The position numbers and the translations under genes are program-made. From NCBI GenBank assembly GCA_021404945.1, contig QWHO01000008.1:1-32129 (forward strand): a DNA stretch of 32,129 bases. The letters are read 5' to 3'. Numbering within the stretch: position 1 is the first letter of the stretch; every line of letters starts with the position of its first letter. Positions 16,335 through 24,879 of the stretch are shown in pieces. The stretch comes from a bacterium CPR1. GTDB taxonomy: Bacteria > Vulcanimicrobiota > Xenobia > Xenobiales > QWHO01. The notes below the pieces were generated by a model. It ran no database searches. It saw only the letters and a list, made by a program, of their open reading frames with translations, and was not told the origin of the DNA.

Positions 16335-16354
16335 GTTCGCACGAAGCTGCGAAC
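16335..16354 (-). promoter_or_regulatory. Hairpin in the guaA leader / divergent promoter region
   Basis: GTTCGCA (16335-16341) and TGCGAAC (16348-16354) pair perfectly around a six-base loop. It lies in the 78-base gap between the divergent guaA and methyltransferase genes. In a guaA transcript it would sit where a ribosome-binding site is expected, which would fit a translational control element. A dyad operator is equally possible. Confidence 0.4.
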
Positions 16355-16403
16355 GCTCCTGTCGAAAAGGGGCCGCTGGCTCGGGGGAGAACATCGCCGA
16401 CCC

Positions 16404-17366
16404 ATGAGCGTCCAAGAGCACCGCCGGCTGCGCGAGCTGGCCAGCATGCATTTTCAATCGCGCTGCCTGCACGAAGCCTGCGAGCGCGGCCTGTTCAGCG
16501 AGCTCGAGCGCTCGCCCGGCTCAGCCGAGGAGCTCGCCCGCCGGTTGCACCTTCATCCTCAGGCTTGCCGCATGCTGCTCGACGCCCTCACGGCTCTCGC
16601 GCTCTTGCAAGAGCGAGAAGGCCTCTACTCCAACGCCCCCATCGCAAGTCGCTACTTGATCGAGGGCACGGCCACCGACCAGGGCGAGATGATCGCGATG
16701 TACCGCCGCTCGATGGAGCGCTGGGAGAAGCTGGCCGAAGCTCTGCACTGCGGCCACACGCCCGCGCCGCCCTCCGAGCCCGACCCCCGCTTCATCCACG
16801 CCATGCACTGCACGGCCTCGGTGCACGCTCCTCTGGTGGTGGAGGCGGTGCCGCGCAACAATGCCCGCCGGCTGCTGGACCTGGGGGGAGGTCCTGGCAC
16901 TTATTCCATTCGCTTCCTGCTGACCTGGCCCGAGGCCGAAGCCCGCATGCTCGATCTGGAGCCGGTGGTGAGTATCGCCCAGGAGTATGCCGAAATCGCC
17001 GGGGTCAACGAACGCTTCGAGGCGGTGGCTGGAGACTACCTCGAGTCCGAGCTGGGGGATGGCTACGATCTGGTTCTGCTTTCGAACATCCTGCACTGCA
17101 ACGCTCCCGAGGGGTGTCAGCGTTTGCTCAAGCGGGCCTTTGCCTGCCTGCGCCCGGGCGGGCGGGTGGTCATCCACGAGTTCTTGAGAGACGGCTCTCT
17201 CTGGCCGGCCGTTTTTGCGCTCCATATGCTGCTCTCGACGCCGGGTGGGGACACCTACTCCGAGTCCACGCTGAAGGGTTGGCTGCACGAGGCGGGGTTT
17301 GGCGAGCCGGTGGTCAGCAGGTTGGAGGGCACTCCCAGCTCGGTGCTCGTGGCCGCGAGGAGCTGA
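16404..17366 (+). CDS. SAM-dependent O-methyltransferase (Methyltransf_2-like)
   Basis: The 320-residue product has an N-terminal winged-helix dimerisation domain (about 10-90; AEELARRLHLHPQACRMLLD) and a C-terminal class I methyltransferase fold. Motif I is LLDLGGGPG (157-165), the acidic SAM-ribose residue lies in MLDLEPV (182-188), and LSNILHC (226-232) plus PGGRVVIHE (251-259) are motifs IV-VI. This architecture is shared by small-molecule O-methyltransferases such as hydroxyneurosporene and polyketide enzymes. The substrate cannot be told. The start at ATG 16404 is an inference from domain length. No biosynthetic partner gene is adjacent. Confidence 0.85.
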   Translation: MSVQEHRRLRELASMHFQSRCLHEACERGLFSELERSPGSAEELARRLHLHPQACRMLLDALTALALLQEREGLYSNAPIASRYLIEGTATDQGEMIAMYRRSMERWEKLAEALHCGHTPAPPSEPDPRFIHAMHCTASVHAPLVVEAVPRNNARRLLDLGGGPGTYSIRFLLTWPEAEARMLDLEPVVSIAQEYAEIAGVNERFEAVAGDYLESELGDGYDLVLLSNILHCNAPEGCQRLLKRAFACLRPGGRVVIHEFLRDGSLWPAVFALHMLLSTPGGDTYSESTLKGWLHEAGFGEPVVSRLEGTPSSVLVAARS

Positions 17367-17405
17367 TGCCCCGTGCTTGCAAGGAATTCAAGAACATCCG
17401 GGGTA

Positions 17406-17434
17406 TTGTCAGTTTTGTTAACAAGTTGTATCCT
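17406..17434 (+). promoter_or_regulatory. Candidate sigma-70-type promoter
   Basis: TTGTCA (17406-17411) and TATCCT (17429-17434) are separated by 17 bases in a locally AT-rich stretch upstream of the zinc-ribbon gene. The -35 matches five of six consensus bases and the -10 four of six. It would give a leader of about 140 bases. Predicted by eye only. Confidence 0.4.
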
Positions 17435-17577
17435 GTAGGCAAGGCACTGCTCGGTCAATGACTCCTGGGTTCCGCGTTCGGGGCGCGAGGTCAGCGGAGA
17501 GTGAGTAGCCCGGGGTGGTCGAGCTCCAATCGAATTCACCCCGAGAAGACGCTATTGTAAGGAGTCGTTGTTTTCCC

Positions 17578-17997
17578 ATGTCGTTCACGGACAAAACCCT
17601 CACCTGTCGCGATTGCGGCGCCAGTTTCACCTTCACGGCCAGCGAGCAGGAGTTCTATTCCTCCAAAGGCTTCTCCAACGAGCCTGGCCGCTGCCCTCCC
17701 TGCCGCACCGCCCGTAAGCGCGCCAAAGACGGCGGCAGTGGCGGCGGAGGCGGCTTCGGTGGCGGAGGCTTCGGTGGCGGAGGCAGCTTTGGTGGCGGAG
17801 GCGGCGGCTACGAGCGGCGCGACCGCCAGCTGTTCAGCGTGGTCTGCGCCGAGTGCGGCAAGCAGACCGAGGTGCCCTTCCAGCCTCGTGGCGACCGGCC
17901 GGTCTACTGCTCGGACTGCTTCCAGTCTCAGCGCGGTGGCGGTGGCGGTGGCGGTGGACGCGGTGGCGGCGGAGGAGGCCGTAGCGGCCGCTGGTAG
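17578..17997 (+). CDS. Glycine-rich double zinc-ribbon protein
   Basis: Started at ATG 17578 (AAGGAG at 17559-17564), the product has 139 residues. The first ribbon uses C10/C13 and C39/C42 and matches the 'probable zinc-ribbon' family found in many bacteria. The second uses C90/C93 and C111/C114 in VVCAECGKQTEVPF and PVYCSDCF. A Gly/Phe-rich linker (about 52-78) joins them and a Gly/Arg-rich tail (120-139) ends the protein, similar to RGG-type nucleic-acid-binding tails. RNA or DNA binding is likely by composition but not shown. The linker is encoded by an imperfect tandem repeat. Confidence 0.85.
   Translation: MSFTDKTLTCRDCGASFTFTASEQEFYSSKGFSNEPGRCPPCRTARKRAKDGGSGGGGGFGGGGFGGGGSFGGGGGGYERRDRQLFSVVCAECGKQTEVPFQPRGDRPVYCSDCFQSQRGGGGGGGGRGGGGGGRSGRW
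17731..17806 (+). repeat. In-gene tandem repeat coding the Gly-rich linker
   Basis: Units of the form GGCGGAGGCTTCGGT (15 bases), with 18-base variants, follow one another. They encode repeats of GGGGF and GGGGSF. All unit lengths are multiples of three, so copy-number change by slippage keeps the frame. Confidence 0.7.
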
Positions 17998-18073
17998 GCA
18001 GGTGGATCCACTCCGTTCCTCTTCCCCTCAACTGAGAACCGGCTTCCCCCCAACTGCGTCGGTCGCGAGGGGC

Positions 18074-18673
18074 ATGCCGTCCCCGGCCGATGGTCTTTCA
18101 ACCCGTGAGACGGGCTGGGCACCCACCCGCCCTGCATTCGCATCGGGCCCCGGGCGCTGGCTGGGGCGCACGGCCCGGTTGGCCACTCTGGTCCTGGCGG
18201 CCACGCTGATGGTCGGGCCTCCGGCTCACGCTTTTACGGCCGCACCCGCCGAGCAGGCTACACAGACCGAGCAGGTCGAGCGCGCCTCTCGCCTGGGGGT
18301 CAGCCAGGAGATGGTGGGCAGGCTGCTCGAGAACCGGCCTCTGGCGGATACGCTGCAGACGCTGCCCGACACGCTGGCGAGCCGTTACAAGGAGCTGAAC
18401 GCGAACCAGCGCAAAGTCATGGGCGAGTTGCTGGAGGGTCGGACTGCCTTCGTCAGTCATCGGGGAGCCTTCATCAGCGGCCGGGCCGCCGGCATGGACG
18501 CCTTCCCCAGGATGAAGGGCCGGCTCGATGATCTGGTCGAGTCAGGCAAGTTGACTCGGGCCGAGGCCGACTTCATGAAGTCGGCTCTGGATCAGATGAA
18601 GACCCTCACACCCCGTCAGCGCGAGGCCATCGCCGACTTCATCGAGCTCGAGCGGGCGCTGACCGGTCGCTGA
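18074..18673 (+). CDS. Exported small helical protein, unknown function
   Basis: From ATG 18074 (GAGGGG just upstream) the product has 199 residues. A basic N-region and hydrophobic core, RLATLVLAATLMVGPPAHA, form a signal peptide with likely cleavage after AHA, although the N-region is unusually long at about 30 residues. The mature part (about 145 residues) is alpha-helical and charged, without cysteines. It contains SRLGVSQEMVGRLLENRPLA, KELNANQRKVMGELL and LTPRQREAIADFIELER. I know no family for it. The true start could be further downstream. Confidence 0.65.
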   Translation: MPSPADGLSTRETGWAPTRPAFASGPGRWLGRTARLATLVLAATLMVGPPAHAFTAAPAEQATQTEQVERASRLGVSQEMVGRLLENRPLADTLQTLPDTLASRYKELNANQRKVMGELLEGRTAFVSHRGAFISGRAAGMDAFPRMKGRLDDLVESGKLTRAEADFMKSALDQMKTLTPRQREAIADFIELERALTGR

Positions 18674-18680
18674 GAGGCCA

Positions 18681-18699
18681 CATCCTGCAGGACAGGATG
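18681..18699 (+). terminator. Short hairpin after the exported-protein gene
   Basis: CATCCTG (18681-18687) and CAGGATG (18693-18699) form a perfect seven-base stem with loop CAGGA, eight bases after the stop codon. There is no U-tract, so termination would be inefficient or factor-dependent. Confidence 0.4.
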
Positions 18700-18737
18700 G
18701 TCGCTCGGCGTCAGGTCGAGCGCGTTCTCATCCTTAG

Positions 18738-18855
18738 AACGCTCAAGCCATCTCTCTAAAGTGAAGTGCTGAAGGTTTTGCAGTAAATCGCGCCGACAGA
18801 CTTGTGTGGAGGCGCCCCCGAAGGATAGGCAAAACCTTCAGCACGTAACGCTCAA
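18738..18855. repeat. Long inverted repeat within a 9-bp direct repeat (possible MITE or insertion scar)
   Basis: A perfect 16-base inverted repeat has arms at 18766-18781 and 18829-18844 (left arm GTGCTGAAGGTTTTGC) around 47 bases. The enclosed sequence has an inner GCGCC/GGCGC pair. The nonamer AACGCTCAA occurs on both sides, at 18738-18746 and 18847-18855. This looks like a miniature element with a target duplication, although the left direct repeat is 19 bases from the arm and the right one only two. It occupies most of the 311-base gene-free stretch 18674-18984. The rest of that stretch shows no gene or clear promoter. Confidence 0.55.
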
Positions 18856-18984
18856 CACAATAGTAATTCAAAGTGTGGTGGAATTTCAGGCGATCAGCCT
18901 GTCAGTTTTCAGCGAGGCAGTACCGTCCGGCCGTCAGTCTCCCGCTCAGCAGGGAACCCTACGCCCGAACGCCAATCGTCCCAT

Positions 18985-20022
18985 GTGACGACGCTCCCCG
19001 TCGACTACCGCGAGCGGATGCAATCCATCTTCTATCTTAAGCAGCAGGGCCGGCTCCAGGAAGCGCTGGATCAGGCCGACCGGCTCGTGGACGAGGAGGT
19101 GGACACGCCCGATCTGGCCGTCGAGCGGGCCGACACGCTGGCGCGGCTGGGCCGCCCGGATCAAGCACTTGGCCAGCTTGAGACTGCTAGCATGAAGTTC
19201 CCGCGCTTCTCCCCGTACGGGCGCGCCCTGCACGGGGGACTCCTGCAGCACGCGCGGCGCCTGGATGAGGCGCGCCAGGTGTTCGAGCAGCTCGCCGAAG
19301 AGCCGACGGTCTCTCTGGCAGTCGCGAAGCGTGTCGCCGACTTCATCGACGAGCATGGTGACCGAAGTCGCATTCCCCGCTTGCTGGAGCGCTGGGCCAG
19401 CGAAACGGCCGACTGGTACCGCCTGCGCGGCCGCTATTCTCCGGAGCTTCTCAAGCAAGGTCTGGAGCGTTTTCCTGACCACGAAGCGCTCTTCGAGGAT
19501 TACGTAGTCGAGCGCATCAAGCAAGAGCCGCCCGAAACCGTGGCCGAGGAGCTCGAGTCCCTGCTCTCACTCAAAGACCACGCCAGGAGCCTGCGATTGC
19601 GGGAGCGGCTGGCGCAAAGCCTGCGGAAGCTGGGCGAGCCCGCGCGCGCCCTCGAGCTGCTTCTTGAGTGTGTCCGGCGCGCGCCTGCGAACGGCTACTA
19701 TGTGGCCAACGCCGGCTATGTCTACAGTGAGCTGGGTCAGACGGACAGGGCGCTCGACTTCCTCGAGCGCGCTATCGATCTGCGCGGAGACGACCGCTAC
19801 GCCGTGAACGCTTACGTCAAGGCTTGCCGCGACGCGGGCCAATCCTCTCGCGCAGTCGAATTCCTACAGGATCGTCCCGTCGAGAACCGGGCTGCCCTCG
19901 CTGGATTCCTGACCGCCTGCCGGGACGCCGGAGAGCGCGAGCGCGCCCGCTCCTACATCGCCGAGCGGGCTTCTGGCAACCGGGCGCTCTGGGGAGCGTA
20001 CGCCCGGGTCTTCAAGAAGTCC
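18985..20022 (+). CDS. TPR-like helical repeat protein, partner of the ATPase-PglZ gene
   Basis: The 346-residue protein has no signal peptide or membrane segment. Helix-turn-helix repeats of TPR type are visible as QGRLQEALDQADRLV (about 20-34), LARLGRPDQALGQLETA, HARRLDEARQVFEQLAEEP, LRKLGEPARALELLLECV and YSELGQTDRALDFLERAIDL, with more degenerate copies at the C-terminus. TPR arrays bind other proteins, so a scaffold or regulator role is likely. Translation starts at GTG 18985 or at ATG 19018; neither has a strong Shine-Dalgarno. Its stop codon (TGA at 20023-20025) overlaps the next start as TGATG, so the two proteins are made together. Confidence 0.82.
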
Positions 20023-20024
20023 TG

Positions 20025-23000
20025 ATGTCTCGCAAACCCGCGGCTGTGCAAAACATCGGGGACCTGATCGAGGTCCCCCCCATCCGCACCGTCATCCAGC
20101 TCGTGGACGCGCAGAAAGCCGAGCTCCGCGACGAGCTGCTCGGGACCTTCGTGTTCACGCAGGAGATCCAGGCGTTCCTGGGCCGCTTGCTGCCGGCGCT
20201 TGAGGCTCCCACCGGGCTGGGAGCCTTCCTCAAAGGCCACTACGGCAGCGGAAAGTCGCATTGCCTGACGTTCCTCCAGCGCCTCCTGGAGGGCGACCCC
20301 ATGGCGTGCCTTCCTGATGGGCTCGCGCTGCAGGAGCGCTCCTGGCTGGTGGTACCCATTCCGCTCACCGCCTACAACAATCGCACCTCGCTCGAGAGCA
20401 TCGTGATGGGGAACCTCGAGGAGGGGCTCAAGGCGGCCACCGGCACTCGTCCGGTGCTGGCCGACCGCACCCGCCTGCTCGAGAACTTCCGCCGTCTCAT
20501 TCTGCCCCACTACCCCCAGCCCGGGTGGGAGGAGCTGGACGAGGAAGCGCAGGCCCGCGCGGCTCTCGAGCTTTTGCGAAGCCTCCCGGAGAACCCGCTG
20601 CAACTGAGCTTCGACCGCCGCCAGACGATGGCGCGCCTGCAGGAGCACCTGGGAAACAGGGGAGTGGTCCTGCTCCTGGACGAGCTTTCCGAGTTCCTGC
20701 GCTCCAAGGGGAACAGCGCCGGTTACCACGAGGACATCCGCTACCTGCAGTTCCTGGGCGAGTGGGCCAGCCAGATGCCCTTGTGGATTGTGGCCACGCT
20801 CCAGCAGTCGCTCGAAGAGAACGGCCACGCCGAGGAGGAAAGTTACCTGCGCATCAAGGAGCGCTTTCCGCTGCGCTTCACCCTCTCTGCTCGCCACGTA
20901 TCGGATCTCGTGGAGGGGCGGCTCATCCGTCGCAAACCCGGCTCCGAAGCCACGATGGAGAAGCTCTGGACGGAGCTCGAGGAGGCTTATCCCGGCCTCA
21001 TCACGCGGGAGCGGTTCCTTAAGACCTACCCCGTGCATCCCGCCACCCTGGAGTTGCTGGAAGGCCTCATGCCTCTCTTCTCGTGCCATCGCGGAGTGGT
21101 AGACTTCGTCCACTCGCGACTGGCGGGCAACCCCTTGAAGGGGGAGCCCGGCATCCTGGGCGAGTCTCCTGACCGGCTGCTCACCGCCGACGCAATCTTC
21201 GACCACTTTGAGGAGCGCTTCAGCGAGATCGCCGAGCTGGCTCCCTATCGAGACACCGTCTGGGCCTACCTCAAGAGCGAGATTCCTCGACTCTTCGAGG
21301 AGCTGCGGGCGCGTGAGATGGCCGAGCAGGCGGTCAAAATCTTGATTCTGGCAGAGGCGCGCCAGACCCCCGTGGCGCGTGACGCGAAGGGGCTCGCGCG
21401 GACGATGGCCCGCCGCATCAGCCGCCTTTCCGCGCAGGTCAATGTGGACTACCTGCGCGAGAAGGTGATGGACGTTTTGATCGCGCGCTCTTCGTTCGTG
21501 GCCCGGCGTGGGGACGAGTATTTCCTGGACCTCGAGGCCAACGTTAACCAGCTCCTGGGTCGACGGTTCCGACAGGCGAGGCCGGAGCGGATCGCGGACT
21601 GGGGGGAGCTCCTGGCCCTGGTCAACCGCTCTGAGCTGCCGCTGGCGGAGCGCGTGGGGCTCCGTCCCGGCACGTTGCGCTGGGAGAACGCAACTCGCCA
21701 GGGGCTCTCGGGCTGGCTGGACGTGGCCCAACTGCCATACCAGGAGTTCGTGCGCATTCTGGCGCGCCTGGAGGAGGAACCACTCGATTTCGCCGTGCTG
21801 CTCGGCCTTCCCGAGCCCGGCCAGCCGGAAACGGCGCGCGCCCTTCTCGAGCACGCCCGCTCGAGCCGGCAGGGCCCGCTCTTGTTGTTCTGGCTGCCGG
21901 CGGTTCCGGAGCCGGAACTGGTCGAGCTCGCCCTGGACTGGCTGGGTCGCCGCGAGGTTGCGCGCTCTTTGGAGGAGGAAGGGCAACGCGAGCCCGCCCG
22001 CCTCGCGCGGGCCACTCTCGAGCAGGAGGAGCGCCGTCTCGAGCGTGGGCTGGCTGAGCTTTACAGCTCCGGACGCATCCTGTGGACTGGGGGTGAGGAG
22101 AAGGCGCCTCCGGGAGATCCCATGCCCTGGGCGGAAGTGCTTGGTCGGCTCCTTAAGCCGCGGCTCGCCGAGGTGTACCCTCGCTTTACGAGCGTGGCCC
22201 CCTTTACCGACCTCCTGACCCCGAAGGGGCTGGAGAAGCTCTGGAGCGACTTCCTGGAGGAGGGGCGCGCGGTGCGTCCGGGAACGGCCGACGTCCTCAT
22301 CGAGACGGTGGCCAGGCCGCTGGGCCTCGTTCAGGAGGCTTCCGACCACTATGCGCTGCGCGTGGATCCGGCCCGGTTTCCCGTTCAGGCCGAGGTGCTC
22401 GACCGGCTGCTGCCCGAGCAGAAGCTCCCCCTCCGGCAGCTCGGCCGGGCTCTGCACAGGGGCCCCTTCGGGCTCTTGCCGGGCCAGTTCGCCCTGCTGG
22501 TCGCAGGGCTGATCCAGGCGGGCCGCGCGACGCCCTACCTGAACGGCCGCGCGACCAGGTTGACCAGCATCGCGGACCTGACCAGGCCGCGGATCGACGC
22601 CCTGGGCCCGGCCCAGATGCTGGAGGCCGCGCAGCTGGAGCGCTTGCCCGAGCTGGCCTGGCTGTGGCCCGGGGAGAGCCTCGTTCCGCTGAACCCGGTG
22701 CGGCTCCGCGCTCTCTGGGATAGCGCAGTCCTGCGGCTGGCCGACCTGAGCGAATTGGCCGGCGAGGTCCACGCTCTGGCCGGTCGCACTCCGGCTTGCC
22801 CGGCGCTTCCGCTCGAGGAGCTGGCCGCACGGGCCCGGCGCCTGGAGGAGATGTTGTCGGCCGTGGGGCAGCCAGTGGCAGCCGCGGTGGGCCTGCGCCG
22901 GTTGCTCGAGCAGGACGTGGCCGAGTTGCGCCGCTCGGCCCTCGACCTGCCTGCCTGGCGCGACGTGCTCCGCCAACACGGGCGAAGCATCGCGGCCGCG

Positions 23001-24875
23001 TGGCGGCGTTGGGAGAGAGCTCCCGAGGTGCTCGCCGAGCTCGAGGAGGTGGCGCGCGACCCCACCCGTTGGGACGCGCTCGCGGAGGCGCTGGCCGAGC
23101 GTGACGCCGCCCACCGCCAGGCTTACGCCGAGGCTCACAAAGCTTTCTACGCGCAGGACGTGTTTCGGCTGCGGGGCGGTGTGATGGCTCGGCCCGAGTG
23201 GGCTGTGGTCGAGGCCCTGGGAACAGTGCTGGGCCTGGAAGCCCGTCCCAGTGCGGCAACGCTGCGTCACGTATTGCAGGAGCTTCCTCAGCCCTGTCAC
23301 CATCGCCTGGACGAAGAGCTCTTATTCGGGGTCCGTTGCGCCTGTGGGTTCGAGCCCGGGCAGGCGCCTCTGGAGGTGGAGGATCCGCTTCCGCTCGTGC
23401 GGCAGGGACTCGCTTCGGCCTGTCGGGCGCTGGCCGAGGCGGACCTGGACGCCTTTCTGCGCAACCTCCGCCAGGTCGGTCAGGAGAGTCGCGCCCGCCG
23501 CCTGGAGGAGATCCTCTCCGCCTGCGTCGAGCTGGCCGCGGAGCCCTCGCTGGAAGGAACCTGGGCCCGCGTGGCGGGGACGCTGGCGGGGTTACTGGAC
23601 GGCCCCACGGTGGAGAGCCTGAGCCGCGCCCTGACGGGCCACGTGCTGGTGGCGCCGCGCCGCCTGGAGGACCTCGTGCGGCGTCTGCAGGATCAGCGGC
23701 TCCCAGTGGCCCGGCTGCGCCAGCTCTTCGAGGAGTGGCTGGAGGCGGGAGCCCTCCGTCCTGACAGCTGGGTGCATGTCCAGCACGGCGCCGATGCCGA
23801 GCGCGGCCTGGGAGCCTGGGTCGCTGCCTGGCTGTCCCAGCACGGCCTGGAGCCAGGTCGCGAGATGCGTCGACGCTTTCATCTCGAGGATGTGGGAGAG
23901 CCATCGGGGAGCGCTGCCGAGGTGTATCCGCTCCTGGCCGAGGCACTGCCTGTGCAGGCGCTCGACCCGGTGGCCGGGGCGTTGCAGGAGCGACTGTTCG
24001 GGCCGGTATCCCTCAGCCTGTGCAGGTTGGCTCTGGAACGCGCTCTGGCCGACGTCTCCGTGGCGCGCCGATTGCTCGAGCTTCCGGAGCTGCCCTGGGA
24101 CCACCTGGAGGTAGCCCGACTGGCCGCGGATGCGCTCTGCGTTGAAGCGTCGGAGGGCTATGCGGTGGTTGCCCGCCGCCTGCCCTCGTGGGCCCGCGCG
24201 CGGCATGTGGATCTCGCGTGCGGCCTCCTGGAACCGTCACTGGAGGCCGCTATCACGGCCCGTCTCGACGAATGTCTTCGGAAGTGCCAGCTTCCAGGCC
24301 TGGCTCTGGCCGACGTCCCCCAGGCGCTCGCGGGCTCTGGCCCGCTGGTTGTGCTGGTGGTGGACGCTCTGCGCTGGGATCTCTGGGATCTCATGCGCCC
24401 CCTCGTAGAAGCGGAACTGGGGACACCGCTGGCGGAGCAACTGGCCCTCTCCCCGCTGCCTTCGGTGACGCATCAGGCGCGCGTGGCCCTGCTCGGAGGG
24501 GAGGAGGAGGCGCCGGCGGGAAGCGACGGGCTGCTCTTGGGTCGACCCGTGACACTGGTCAAGAACGCTGATGACAAGAAGTCACGCGCCCGGGTGGAGA
24601 GCTTATTGCAGTCGATGCCCCCCGTGCTGATGCTCCACCTTGCGTTCATCGATCGGCGCTGCCACGAGTCCTCGCTGGAGCTGTGGCCGCTCTACCAGGA
24701 ACTGCTCGAGGAGGCGCGGGTGCGTCTGGTTCCCCTGCTTCGGAAAGTGCGCCCGGGCTGCCGCGTGTTGTTGCTCGCAGATCATGGGTTCCTGGGTGTG
24801 GAGGAGGGCGACCGCGCGCACGGCGGCGGGCGGCCTCAGGAGCGAGTGATTCCAGCGGTCGTTTGGGAGCGATGA
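20025..24875 (+). CDS. BREX-like fusion: PglY/BrxC-type ATPase plus PglZ phosphatase domain
   Basis: The 1616-residue protein has two recognisable ends. N-terminally there is a P-loop ATPase: Walker A GHYGSGKS (71-78), Walker B VVLLLDELSEF (214-224, D219/E220) and a sensor-like strand PLWIVATLQQS (252-262). The YGSGKSH form with LDELSEFL is typical of DUF6079/PglY and BrxC ATPases of BREX/Pgl systems. C-terminally there is a PglZ domain of the alkaline-phosphatase superfamily: D1447 in VVDALRWD, T1482 in PSVTHQAR, D1543 and H1547 in IDRRCHE, D1586/H1587 in ADHGF and H1599. About 1100 residues between are helical, Leu/Glu/Arg-rich, with a small RCACGFEPG cysteine cluster. In known systems these are separate proteins. 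No methyltransferase, helicase or kinase motif is visible. Role in phage defence is inferred from the families only. Confidence 0.85.
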   Translation: MSRKPAAVQNIGDLIEVPPIRTVIQLVDAQKAELRDELLGTFVFTQEIQAFLGRLLPALEAPTGLGAFLKGHYGSGKSHCLTFLQRLLEGDPMACLPDGLALQERSWLVVPIPLTAYNNRTSLESIVMGNLEEGLKAATGTRPVLADRTRLLENFRRLILPHYPQPGWEELDEEAQARAALELLRSLPENPLQLSFDRRQTMARLQEHLGNRGVVLLLDELSEFLRSKGNSAGYHEDIRYLQFLGEWASQMPLWIVATLQQSLEENGHAEEESYLRIKERFPLRFTLSARHVSDLVEGRLIRRKPGSEATMEKLWTELEEAYPGLITRERFLKTYPVHPATLELLEGLMPLFSCHRGVVDFVHSRLAGNPLKGEPGILGESPDRLLTADAIFDHFEERFSEIAELAPYRDTVWAYLKSEIPRLFEELRAREMAEQAVKILILAEARQTPVARDAKGLARTMARRISRLSAQVNVDYLREKVMDVLIARSSFVARRGDEYFLDLEANVNQLLGRRFRQARPERIADWGELLALVNRSELPLAERVGLRPGTLRWENATRQGLSGWLDVAQLPYQEFVRILARLEEEPLDFAVLLGLPEPGQPETARALLEHARSSRQGPLLLFWLPAVPEPELVELALDWLGRREVARSLEEEGQREPARLARATLEQEERRLERGLAELYSSGRILWTGGEEKAPPGDPMPWAEVLGRLLKPRLAEVYPRFTSVAPFTDLLTPKGLEKLWSDFLEEGRAVRPGTADVLIETVARPLGLVQEASDHYALRVDPARFPVQAEVLDRLLPEQKLPLRQLGRALHRGPFGLLPGQFALLVAGLIQAGRATPYLNGRATRLTSIADLTRPRIDALGPAQMLEAAQLERLPELAWLWPGESLVPLNPVRLRALWDSAVLRLADLSELAGEVHALAGRTPACPALPLEELAARARRLEEMLSAVGQPVAAAVGLRRLLEQDVAELRRSALDLPAWRDVLRQHGRSIAAAWRRWERAPEVLAELEEVARDPTRWDALAEALAERDAAHRQAYAEAHKAFYAQDVFRLRGGVMARPEWAVVEALGTVLGLEARPSAATLRHVLQELPQPCHHRLDEELLFGVRCACGFEPGQAPLEVEDPLPLVRQGLASACRALAEADLDAFLRNLRQVGQESRARRLEEILSACVELAAEPSLEGTWARVAGTLAGLLDGPTVESLSRALTGHVLVAPRRLEDLVRRLQDQRLPVARLRQLFEEWLEAGALRPDSWVHVQHGADAERGLGAWVAAWLSQHGLEPGREMRRRFHLEDVGEPSGSAAEVYPLLAEALPVQALDPVAGALQERLFGPVSLSLCRLALERALADVSVARRLLELPELPWDHLEVARLAADALCVEASEGYAVVARRLPSWARARHVDLACGLLEPSLEAAITARLDECLRKCQLPGLALADVPQALAGSGPLVVLVVDALRWDLWDLMRPLVEAELGTPLAEQLALSPLPSVTHQARVALLGGEEEAPAGSDGLLLGRPVTLVKNADDKKSRARVESLLQSMPPVLMLHLAFIDRRCHESSLELWPLYQELLEEARVRLVPLLRKVRPGCRVLLLADHGFLGVEEGDRAHGGGRPQERVIPAVVWER

Positions 24876-24879
24876 GCTC

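Noticed and set aside
14796-16403. Plus-strand open frame extending the methyltransferase N-terminus by more than 500 residues
   Set aside because: The extension is antisense to guaA and has no domain; the methyltransferase family begins near ATG 16404.
19953-23303. Very long minus-strand open frame (1116 codons) opposite the ATPase-PglZ gene
   Set aside because: It is an antisense shadow of a GC-rich gene: no domain motifs, composition dominated by Gln, Gly, Leu and Arg, and the plus strand has clear catalytic motifs in frame.
22297-23946. Second long minus-strand open frame rich in Pro, Arg, Gly and Ala
   Set aside because: Composition is what codon-position GC bias produces on the opposite strand; no motif or start signal.
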